Origin: Sphingomonas yabuuchiae
Lineage (GTDB): Bacteria; Pseudomonadota; Alphaproteobacteria; Sphingomonadales; Sphingomonadaceae
DNA: 61,108 nucleotides
Assembly: GCF_014199595.1 (NCBI RefSeq)
Contig: NZ_JACHNX010000019.1
Location: 1 to 61,108, forward strand
Direction of reading: 5' to 3'
The notes beneath the pieces were generated by a model. It ran no database searches. It worked only from the letters and a program-made list of their open reading frames with translations, and was not told where the DNA came from. Of this stretch, positions 1 to 7,421 are shown piece after piece. The stretch's first letter is position 1; the number at the start of each line of letters is the position of its first letter. A program made the translations under genes and the position numbers.

Positions 1-225
1 CCTCTGTGGGGCTGTGTTTAGGTTTAATCCGGGGGGCGGCCGGCGCGTCCCGTGGGGCTTGGGGGGGGGGGTGGGCCGGCCTTGCCTTTTCTTTTGCCGG
101 GGCGCCCCCCCCCCCCCCCGGGGGGGGGGGGGGGGGGGCCCTCGCCACGGACGACATGCTTGCGGACGCGCCCCACCCCCGACCCCTCCCCTGAAGGGGA
201 GGGGAGCATCTCATGTCATTCCGCT
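1..225. other. Non-coding edge sequence with long G and C homopolymers
   Basis: No convincing gene is seen. Bases 61-71 are a G run, and about 104-138 is a C run of roughly 16 followed by a G run of roughly 20, which would fold back on itself. Such runs are unlike the rest of the window and may be a sequencing or assembly artefact at a contig edge. A clean 22-base palindrome (183-204) is listed separately. Confidence 0.6.
183..204. repeat. 22-bp palindrome after katG, terminator or REP-like
   Basis: CCCCTCCCCT, a GA loop, then AGGGGAGGGG: a perfect 10-bp stem lying 21 bases beyond the katG stop codon. The identical 22 bases occur at 37099-37120 between two convergent genes. There is no T run, so this is either a REP-type intergenic repeat or a factor-assisted terminator. 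Confidence 0.75.
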
Positions 226-2490
226 TCAGAAGCGATCCGCGTCCATGACCTTCGTCCAGGAGGCGACGAAGTCGTTCACGAACTTCTCCTTGGCGTCGTC
301 GGCGGCATAGACTTCCGCCACGGCGCGCAGTTCGGAGTTCGACCCGAAGATCAGGTCGACCGGCGTCGCGGTCCAGCGGGCAGCGCCCGTCGCGCGGTCC
401 TTGCCCTCGTACAGGCCCGGCGTCGCCGACTTGGTCCACACCGTGTCCATGCTCAGCAGGTTGACGAAGAAGTCGTTGCTCAGCGTCCCCGGACGGGTCG
501 TCAGCACGCCGTTCTTCGACCCGCCGCTATTGGCGGCCAGCGCGCGCATCCCGCCGACCAGCACGGTCATTTCCGGCACGGTCAGGTCCAGCGAGTCCGC
601 CTTGTCGACCAGCGCCTCTGGCGCGCTGACTTCCGCCTTGGGCCCGTAATAGTTGCGGAAGCCATCGGCGACCGGTTCCAGATGGGCAAAGGATATGGGG
701 TCGGTCTGCGCCTGGGTGGCGTCGACGCGGCCGGGCTTGAACGGCACGCTGACCGTCATGCCCCCGGCCCGCGCGGCCTGCTCGACCGCCGCATTGCCGC
801 CCAGCACGATCAGGTCGGCCATCGACACCTGCCGTCCGCTACGGGCGAAGTTCTTCTGGATCGCGGTCAGCCTGGCCAGCACCGTCTTCAGCTCGGCCGG
901 ATCGTTGACCGCCCAGCCCTGTTGCGGGTTCAGGCGCAGGCGCGCGCCGTTCGCCCCGCCGCGCATATCGGTGCTGCGGAAGGTCGAGGCGGAGGCCCAG
1001 GCGGTGCGGATCAACGCCGGACCCGACAGGCCCGATGCCAGGACCATCGCCTTCAGCCGGGCCTGATCCTCCATACCGATCGGTGCGAAGCTGGCGGCGG
1101 GCAGGACGTCCTGCCAGACATAGGACTCGGTCGGCACGTCCTTGCCCAGATAGCGCGCACGCGGGCCAAGGTCGCGATGGGTCAGCTTGAACCACGCGCG
1201 CGCAAAGGCCTGGGCGAACAGGTCGGGATTCTTCTGCCAGCTCTCCAGGATCTTGCGGAAGGCGGGATCGTCCTTCAGCGCCATGTCGGTGGTGAACATG
1301 ATCGGCGCGTGGCGCACCCCCGGCAGATGCGCGTCGGGCACCAGCTGCGCCGCCGCCGGATCGGTCGGAATCCACTGGGTGGCGCCCGCCGGGCTCTTGG
1401 TCTTCACCCAGTCATAGTTGAGCAGATTGTCGATATATTGGGTGGTGAACTGGGTGGGCGTCGCCGACCAGGCACCTTCCAGGCCCGAAGTGATCGTGTC
1501 CTGGGCATTGCCCTTGCCGCACCTGTTGGCCCAGCCCAGGCCCTGCTGCTCGATGGCGCCCGCGGTCGGCTCGGCGCCGAGGCACGGCTTTTGGGCATGT
1601 GCGCCATGCGCCTTGCCGAAGGTGTGACCGCCCGCGATCAGCGCCAGCGTCTCCTCGTCGTTCATCGCCATGTTGCCGAAGGCGCGGCGGATATCGGCGG
1701 CGGCACCGATCGGATCGTGATTGCCGTTCGGACCTTCCGGATTGACGTAGATGAGGCCCATGGTGGTCGCCGCCAGCGGACGCTTCAGCGTGCCGTCCGC
1801 CTTAGTGCGCTCAGTACCCATCATCTTGGTTTCGGGGCCCCAGTAGACGACGTCCGGCTGCCACGCATCGACACGACCACCGGCAAAGCCGACCGTCTTG
1901 AAGCCCATATCCTCCAGCGCGACATTGCCGCTGAGCACCATCAGGTCGCCCCAGCTGAGCTTGCGGCCATATTTCTGCTTGATCGGCCAGACCAGGCGCC
2001 GGGCCTTGTCCAGGCTGACATTGTCCGGCCAGCTGTTCAGCGGGTCGAAGCGCTGCTCGCCACCGTCCGAACCGCCGCGCCCGTCACCGGCGCGATAGGT
2101 GCCCGCGCTGTGCCAGGCCATGCGGATGAAGAAGGGGCCGTAATTGCCATAGTCGGACGGCCACCAGGGCTGCGACCTGTGCAGGACGCGGCGGATGTCG
2201 GCCTTGACCGCCTCCAGGTCCAGGCTGTTGAACTCCTTCACATAGTCATAGTCCGCACCGTAGGGATTGGCACGGGTGTCCTCATGCTGGCGCAGCGCCG
2301 TCAGGTCGAGGCGGCTGGGCCACCAGTCGCGGTTCGTCATGCCGCCGGGGCGGGCGACGACCGGCGCGGGCGGGTCCTGCGTCACGGTCTTGGCGGCGGT
2401 CGGCGCCTTGGGCTGGGGGCGGTCGGTCTGCTGCGGCGCGCTGGTCAGCGCGGCCATCATCGCGATCAGGGAAACGGGTGCAATCGGCAT
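226..2490 (-). CDS. katG: Catalase-peroxidase KatG with N-terminal extension
   Basis: Bifunctional haem enzyme (754 aa) that dismutates hydrogen peroxide and has peroxidase activity. The distal triad Arg123-Trp126-His127 is in '[12 protein letters not shown]', Tyr248 is in '[10 protein letters not shown]', Met274 is in 'NMAMND' (together the Trp-Tyr-Met crosslink), and the proximal haem ligand is His289 in '[10 protein letters not shown]'. The second peroxidase-like domain fills the C-terminal half. The usual cytosolic start region ('MTNRDWWP') appears only at residue 51. It is preceded by a hydrophobic stretch and a Pro/Gln/Ala-rich linker. The upstream ATG has a good AAAGGGG ribosome site and the internal one does not, so the long form is chosen. 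The extension may be an export signal, as in periplasmic KatG/KatP types, but its n-region lacks basic residues. The gene is monocistronic and diverges from the fucosidase gene. Confidence 0.95.
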   Translation of the reverse strand: MPIAPVSLIAMMAALTSAPQQTDRPQPKAPTAAKTVTQDPPAPVVARPGGMTNRDWWPSRLDLTALRQHEDTRANPYGADYDYVKEFNSLDLEAVKADIRRVLHRSQPWWPSDYGNYGPFFIRMAWHSAGTYRAGDGRGGSDGGEQRFDPLNSWPDNVSLDKARRLVWPIKQKYGRKLSWGDLMVLSGNVALEDMGFKTVGFAGGRVDAWQPDVVYWGPETKMMGTERTKADGTLKRPLAATTMGLIYVNPEGPNGNHDPIGAAADIRRAFGNMAMNDEETLALIAGGHTFGKAHGAHAQKPCLGAEPTAGAIEQQGLGWANRCGKGNAQDTITSGLEGAWSATPTQFTTQYIDNLLNYDWVKTKSPAGATQWIPTDPAAAQLVPDAHLPGVRHAPIMFTTDMALKDDPAFRKILESWQKNPDLFAQAFARAWFKLTHRDLGPRARYLGKDVPTESYVWQDVLPAASFAPIGMEDQARLKAMVLASGLSGPALIRTAWASASTFRSTDMRGGANGARLRLNPQQGWAVNDPAELKTVLARLTAIQKNFARSGRQVSMADLIVLGGNAAVEQAARAGGMTVSVPFKPGRVDATQAQTDPISFAHLEPVADGFRNYYGPKAEVSAPEALVDKADSLDLTVPEMTVLVGGMRALAANSGGSKNGVLTTRPGTLSNDFFVNLLSMDTVWTKSATPGLYEGKDRATGAARWTATPVDLIFGSNSELRAVAEVYAADDAKEKFVNDFVASWTKVMDADRF

Positions 2491-2808
2491 GGGGGCCCCT
2501 TTGGTCTGTTATTCGTGTTGCGGGGGGCGATTAGAAAACCGGGTCTCGATGGCAAAGCGAGATAACCCGATTACAGTCATCGATTGCATGGTGCGGTGCA
2601 GTAGCGTTGAATGCGCGACGGGATTGCGGAGCGCGCCGCTATTCTGGCGCCCAGCGACACGCCTTGCAAACTCCGACAAATGTGAATTATGATCGCGCTT
2701 ATAACATAATGCTTTCACAGAAGAGAGTGGCGCGGGTGGCGAAACCCGAGCGGACGGACTTGAGGGTGCCGGTACGAGCGACCGGATCGATGGCAGGGAG
2801 AGCGAGGG
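2491..2808. promoter_or_regulatory. Divergent katG / GH29 intergenic region
   Basis: This 318-base stretch has no gene and must hold both divergent promoters. For the rightward gene a TTGCAA at 2664-2669 and TATGAT at 2688-2693 (18-base spacer) form a plausible sigma-70 promoter, followed by an AT-rich stretch. No clear OxyR or Fur box was recognised on the katG side. The GH29 start has a GAGGG ribosome site directly upstream. Confidence 0.4.
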
Positions 2809-4494
2809 ATGAAGGCGAACAGACGCGAGATGATCGGGGGGGCGATCGCGGCGGCGGCACTGGCGCCCGCAGCGGCCTCGGCAGTGCCCACGGCGCCGCA
2901 GGCCATGGGAGCGGGGCGTGCGCTGAAGGTGCCGCCGCCCTCGCGCTTCACGCCGGACTGGGCGTCGCTGACCGCCGGCTACAGCGTGCCCGACTGGTTC
3001 CGCGACGCCAAGTTCGGCATGTGGGCGCACTGGACCGCGCAGTGCGTGCCCGAACAGGGCGACTGGTATGCCCGCGAGATGTATCTGCCCGGCAGCCGCG
3101 CCTATAACCATCACCTGAAGACCTATGGCCACCCCGCCGATGTCGGCTTCATGCAGATCCAGAACAAGTGGAAGGCGGACCGCTGGGACCCCGGCCGCTT
3201 GCTCGACCTCTACAAGAAGGCGGGCGCGAAATACTTCATGGCGCTGGCCAACCATCACGACAATCTCGACGCCTATGATTCCAAATATCATGCATGGAAT
3301 ACGACGCGGGTGGGGCCGCGCCGGGACATCGTCGGCGAATGGGCGAAGGGCGCGCGTGCGCGGGACCTGCGCTTCGCCGTGTCGAACCATTCGGCCCATG
3401 CCTGGCACTGGAACCAGCCCGCTTATGGCTATGACCCGACCGGCCCGCGCGCGGGGGAGCGCTATGACGCCTATAAGCTGACCGCCGCGCAAGGACGCGG
3501 GCAATGGTGGGAAGGGCTCGACCCGCAGCAGCTTTATACCGGCCGCCACATGCCGATGCCCGATGGCATCCGTACCGAGGCGGAGGCCAATGCCTGGCAC
3601 GAGGCGACCGACCGCGTATGGAACGAGGGGGTTCCAGCAGGCTCGAACTTCGCGCCCAACTGGCTGCTCCGCGCCAAGGATCTGGTCCAGAAATACCGGC
3701 CGGACATGGTCTATTTCGACAATTTCGACCTGCCGCTGGAGCAATATGGCCTGGATTTCACATCCTGGTTCTACAACCAGTCGATACAGTGGAATGGCGG
3801 CCGCCTGGAGGCCGTCGTCACCAGCAAGATGACGCCGCCGCAGCGGCGCACGGGCATCGTCGACGATGTCGAGCGTGGCGGCAAGAATTACATCGAGCGC
3901 TTTCCGTGGCAGACCGACACCTGCATCGGCAACTGGCATTATGATATCGAGACCTATCGGAACGACGGCTACAAGTCGGCGGCGACGGTCATCCACACCT
4001 TGTGCGACGTGGTGTCGAAGAACGGCAATCTGATGCTGTCGGTGCCGATGCGCGGCGACGGGACGATCGACGACAAGGAAGAGAGGATCGTCAACGACAT
4101 CGCCGAATGGATGGGCCGTTATGGCGAGGCGATCTATGCCAGTCGCCCCTGGAAGCTGAACGGCGAAGGCCCGACGCGCGGCAATTCGGGCAATTTCTCC
4201 GAAGGCGGTCCCAAGTCCGCCTATACCGCGCGCGACGTGCGATATGTGACGCGCAACGGCAATCTCCATGCGCTGGTGATGGGCTGGCCCGAGGACAATA
4301 TCGCGCGCATGACCCTGCTGGCGCAGGGCAACCCGACCATGCCGGGCCAGATCCAGCGGGTGACGTTGCTGGGCGACAATAGCCCGCTGCCGTTCAAGCG
4401 CACCGCCGAGGCACTGGAAGTCACGCTGCCACTGGGCGTGCGGCATGAGATCGGCATTCCGCTGATCATTTCGGGCAACGGCGTCACGGCTTGA
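2809..4494 (+). CDS. Tat-exported alpha-L-fucosidase, GH29
   Basis: Retaining exo-alpha-L-fucosidase (561 aa) removing terminal fucose from oligosaccharides. Residues 1-30 hold a Tat-like signal ('RREMIGG' followed by an alanine-rich segment), implying export of a folded enzyme. The family N-terminal signature 'WFRDAKFGMWAHW' and the 'WYAREMY' segment are clear. The catalytic nucleophile is probably Asp304 in 'DMVYFDNFD', where GH29 enzymes carry their nucleophile aspartate. A C-terminal beta domain follows (about 440-561). The gene leads a rightward set of three glycosidases. Fucose position and linkage cannot be read from sequence. Confidence 0.9.
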   Translation: MKANRREMIGGAIAAAALAPAAASAVPTAPQAMGAGRALKVPPPSRFTPDWASLTAGYSVPDWFRDAKFGMWAHWTAQCVPEQGDWYAREMYLPGSRAYNHHLKTYGHPADVGFMQIQNKWKADRWDPGRLLDLYKKAGAKYFMALANHHDNLDAYDSKYHAWNTTRVGPRRDIVGEWAKGARARDLRFAVSNHSAHAWHWNQPAYGYDPTGPRAGERYDAYKLTAAQGRGQWWEGLDPQQLYTGRHMPMPDGIRTEAEANAWHEATDRVWNEGVPAGSNFAPNWLLRAKDLVQKYRPDMVYFDNFDLPLEQYGLDFTSWFYNQSIQWNGGRLEAVVTSKMTPPQRRTGIVDDVERGGKNYIERFPWQTDTCIGNWHYDIETYRNDGYKSAATVIHTLCDVVSKNGNLMLSVPMRGDGTIDDKEERIVNDIAEWMGRYGEAIYASRPWKLNGEGPTRGNSGNFSEGGPKSAYTARDVRYVTRNGNLHALVMGWPEDNIARMTLLAQGNPTMPGQIQRVTLLGDNSPLPFKRTAEALEVTLPLGVRHEIGIPLIISGNGVTA

Positions 4495-4496
4495 TG

Positions 4497-4532
4497 ACAT
4501 AAGGGGCCGTTTCGGGGGGGGGGCCCTTTCGT
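4497..4532 (+). terminator. Possible terminator hairpin after GH29 gene
   Basis: AAGGGGCC around 4500 pairs with GGCCCTTT around 4522-4529 across a G-rich loop. The downstream T tract is short ('TTTCGTT'). It lies directly after the fucosidase stop, suggesting the GH115 gene has its own promoter. Confidence 0.45.
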
Positions 4533-4551
4533 TGGCCTCTAAGCGGCCTCT

Positions 4552-4563
4552 AATTGGTCAGGC
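4552..4563 (+). promoter_or_regulatory. Candidate GntR(FadR-type) operator before GH115 gene
   Basis: AATTGGTCAGGC lies 63 bases before the GH115 start. The same core ATTGGTC(A/T)G(A/G)C recurs before both paralogous TBDR genes (20209, with weaker forms at 16883, 16916 and 20165) and twice before the gntR gene (37931 and 37946, reverse orientation). It resembles the ATTGGT half-site of FadR-subfamily GntR operators. Assignment to the local regulator is inference. Confidence 0.4.
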
Positions 4564-4625
4564 AAATGAGCTTTACAGCTTGAGCCGCCGGGTTAGACTG
4601 ATCCGATAACCATGGGGGTGGGCGG

Positions 4626-7421
4626 ATGAAGCGGGCACGGATCACGGTCATGGGCGCAGGCCTGGCATCGTTGCTTGGCCTCACCGCTCCCGCCCAGGCT
4701 GCCGAGTTCGACCTGGTGCGGGCTAGCCTGTTGGCCGCCCCGGACGGTGAGGGGACGACCCGTATCGCCGCCGAGCTTCTGGCCCGCGATCTGACCGGGC
4801 TTGGCGGGCGGCCTGGCGCGATCGTCGAGGATGTGGCGAACTGCGCCCCGATGTGCATCGTGATCGGAACGACGGCTTCGCCGATCGTCCAACGGCTGGC
4901 GGCGGAGGGCGGGGTCGATCTGTCGCCGATCAAGGGTGGCTGGGAACGCTATGTCCGCGCCGGGGTCCGCGTGGCGGGGCGACGCTATTTGCTGATCGCC
5001 GGATCGGACGCACGCGGCGCCGCTTATGGCGTGACCGACCTTTCCCGTGCGCTGGGCGTGTCGCCCTGGGAATGGTGGGCGGACGTCACCCCGCGCCGTC
5101 GTAACCGGATCGCCATCGATGACGCCGCCTTCGTCTCGCGCGAGCCGTCGGTGAAGTATCGCGGCATCTTCCTGAACGATGAGGATTGGGGGTTGGAGCC
5201 CTGGGCGGCCAAGACCTTCGATCCGCAAAGGGGCAATATCGGCCCCAAGACCTATCAGCGCGTTTTCGAGCTGATGTGGCGGTTGAAGGCCAACACGCTG
5301 TGGCCCGCGATGCACTCGATCTCGACGCCCTTTTTTGGCGATCCGGGCAATGCGCCGCTCGCCAAACGCTATGCGATCGTCATCGGCAGCTCCCATGCCG
5401 AGCCGATGCTTCGCAACAATCTGCGCGAATGGGACGAGGGCCAGCGCGGCGGCTTCGACTTCACCCGGCGGCCTCAGGCGATCCTGGATTACTGGCGCGA
5501 GCGGGTGGGCGAGACCAGGGGGCAGGAGGCGTTCTACACGGTCGGCCTGCGCGGCCTGCATGACGGGCCGATGCAGGGGGTAACGACCACGGCGGCGCGG
5601 CGCAGCATCCTGGAGGACGTGGTCGGGCGGCAGCGTGGCCTTCTGGCCGACACGCTGGGCAAACCGGCGGCGCAGGTTCCGCAACTCTATGTGGCGTACC
5701 ATGAATTGCAGGAGGCCTATGACGCCGGGCTGACCCTGCCGGGCGACGTCACGCTGATGTGGACCGACGACAATTACGGCTATCTGCGGCGGTTGAGCAC
5801 GCCCGAGGAGCAGAAACGGCCGGGCGGGGCGGGGGTCTATTATCACTTGTCCTATTGGGGGCGGCCGCACGACTATCTGTGGCTGGGCACGACGCACCCG
5901 GCGCTGATCCGTGAGGAGATGGGGCGCGCCTGGGCCACCGACGCGCGGCGCATCTGGGTGGTCAATGTCGGCGACATCAAGCCGATCGAATATCTCTCGC
6001 AATATTTCCTCGATCTGGCCTTCGACGCCAAGCTGCTGGACCAATCGCCGCGCGAGCATCTGCGCCGCTTCATGGCCGAGCAGTTCGGCGATGCGGAGGC
6101 GGGCAATATCGCCGATGTGATGATGCGCTTCTATGACTTGGCCTGGCCGCGCAAGCCCGAGTTCATGGGCTTCGGCCAGACCGAATGGGTCACGCCCAAC
6201 CGGCCTAGCGCCTATGTGCAGTCGGATGGTGAGGAAGCACAGGCGCGGGTCGCGGCGTATCGCACGCTCGCGGCGCAGGCCGAGGCGATCGGTGTGCGTA
6301 TCGCGAAGGATCGGCAGGACGCCTTTTACGAGCTGGTCCTCTATCCGGTGCGCGGCGCGGCGGGGCTGAACACGCGCATCCTGTCGCTCGACCTGGCCGA
6401 GCTGTACGCGCGCGATCAACGCGCCAGCGCCAATGCCTATGTCGCGTGGGCCAAGGCGGCGCATGCCGGGCTGGTCGCGGACACGGTGCGCTACAATGCG
6501 CTGGCCGGGGGCAAGTGGCGGGAGATGATGGACATGGCGCCGCGCCGCCTGCCCGTCTTTGCCGAGCCGATGTGGCCGAGCTGGCGACCCTCGACGCAGA
6601 AGGGCTGCGCCACCGGGCATTGGGGCGCATGGATCGGCGATGAGAATGTCCTGACTTTCACCCGTGGCGTTCCAGCCGAGCGACCCGTGACCCTGTATCA
6701 GCATCAGCCGCAGGCGACTTCCTGGGCCGTAAGCGACATGCCGGCGGGCCTGTCCTTGTCGCAGCGCACGGGCGAGTTGAACGAGCGCGGCGGGTATGAG
6801 CAGCGGTTGACGCTGCGTTATGACGGCAAGGGCGCGGTCGGGCCGGTGACACTGCGCTGCGGCGAGCAGCCGGTGGTCGTCCATGCAACCACGCTCGCCC
6901 CGCCCAAGGCAGAGCCGGGCACGGTGATCGAGGACGAACGCCGCGTCACCATGCCTGCGCTCGCGGCGCGCTATGGTGGAGATTGGGAAGCGATCCCCGA
7001 CCTCGGCAGCCAGCATGGCGCGTTGCGGGCGAAGCTGACCCTGCCGACGCGTGGCTCGGCGGCGCAGGGGACGCCCGCGACATGGCGCTTCGCGACCATG
7101 ACCGAGGCTGGCGCGACCCTTCGCGTCGTCGCGCTGCCGACCCATCCCCGCGATCCCGCGCACGGCTTGCGCGCCGCCGTCCGGCTGGACGATGGCGAGT
7201 GGCAGACGGTCGATTTCGCGACCACGGGGCGCAGCGATCAGTGGCGGCAGAATGTCCTGACCAACACCGCCCTCGTAACCCTGCCGCTCAAGAGCTTCGC
7301 CGCCGGGCATCACCGGGTGGCTATCGTGCCGCTCGATCCCGGACTGACCCTCGATCGTGTCGAGCTGGTGCTCGATGGCGCCCGCCCGCTTTACGCGCCC
7401 CTCCCGGAGACTGCCCGATGA
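4626..7421 (+). CDS. Exported xylan alpha-1,2-glucuronidase-type enzyme, GH115
   Basis: A 931-aa protein of the large GH115 family, which removes terminal (4-O-methyl-)glucuronic acid from polysaccharide side chains such as glucuronoxylan or arabinogalactan. A signal peptide ends near residue 26 ('TAPAQAAEF'). Family hallmarks include 'KYRGIFLNDEDWGLEPWA', 'LWPAMH', 'GSSHAEPMLRNN', 'YHELQEAYDAGL' (carrying a candidate catalytic Glu) and 'MWTDDNYGYLRRL'. The C-terminal third holds the beta-rich domain typical of full-length members. A GGGGGTGGGCGG stretch precedes the start. The stop overlaps the start of the following GH2 gene (ATGA), so the two are probably translated together. The true substrate is not determined; neighbours suggest a fucose-, galactose- and GlcNAc-containing glycan rather than plain xylan. 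Confidence 0.9.
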   Translation: MKRARITVMGAGLASLLGLTAPAQAAEFDLVRASLLAAPDGEGTTRIAAELLARDLTGLGGRPGAIVEDVANCAPMCIVIGTTASPIVQRLAAEGGVDLSPIKGGWERYVRAGVRVAGRRYLLIAGSDARGAAYGVTDLSRALGVSPWEWWADVTPRRRNRIAIDDAAFVSREPSVKYRGIFLNDEDWGLEPWAAKTFDPQRGNIGPKTYQRVFELMWRLKANTLWPAMHSISTPFFGDPGNAPLAKRYAIVIGSSHAEPMLRNNLREWDEGQRGGFDFTRRPQAILDYWRERVGETRGQEAFYTVGLRGLHDGPMQGVTTTAARRSILEDVVGRQRGLLADTLGKPAAQVPQLYVAYHELQEAYDAGLTLPGDVTLMWTDDNYGYLRRLSTPEEQKRPGGAGVYYHLSYWGRPHDYLWLGTTHPALIREEMGRAWATDARRIWVVNVGDIKPIEYLSQYFLDLAFDAKLLDQSPREHLRRFMAEQFGDAEAGNIADVMMRFYDLAWPRKPEFMGFGQTEWVTPNRPSAYVQSDGEEAQARVAAYRTLAAQAEAIGVRIAKDRQDAFYELVLYPVRGAAGLNTRILSLDLAELYARDQRASANAYVAWAKAAHAGLVADTVRYNALAGGKWREMMDMAPRRLPVFAEPMWPSWRPSTQKGCATGHWGAWIGDENVLTFTRGVPAERPVTLYQHQPQATSWAVSDMPAGLSLSQRTGELNERGGYEQRLTLRYDGKGAVGPVTLRCGEQPVVVHATTLAPPKAEPGTVIEDERRVTMPALAARYGGDWEAIPDLGSQHGALRAKLTLPTRGSAAQGTPATWRFATMTEAGATLRVVALPTHPRDPAHGLRAAVRLDDGEWQTVDFATTGRSDQWRQNVLTNTALVTLPLKSFAAGHHRVAIVPLDPGLTLDRVELVLDGARPLYAPLPETAR

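Noticed and set aside
52..2565. 837-codon frame on the plus strand across katG
   Set aside because: Antisense shadow of katG caused by high GC; the minus strand has complete catalase-peroxidase motifs and this frame has only low-complexity Arg/Gly/His text.
4593..7313. 906-codon minus-strand frame across the GH115 gene
   Set aside because: Shadow frame; the plus strand carries a signal peptide and GH115 motifs.
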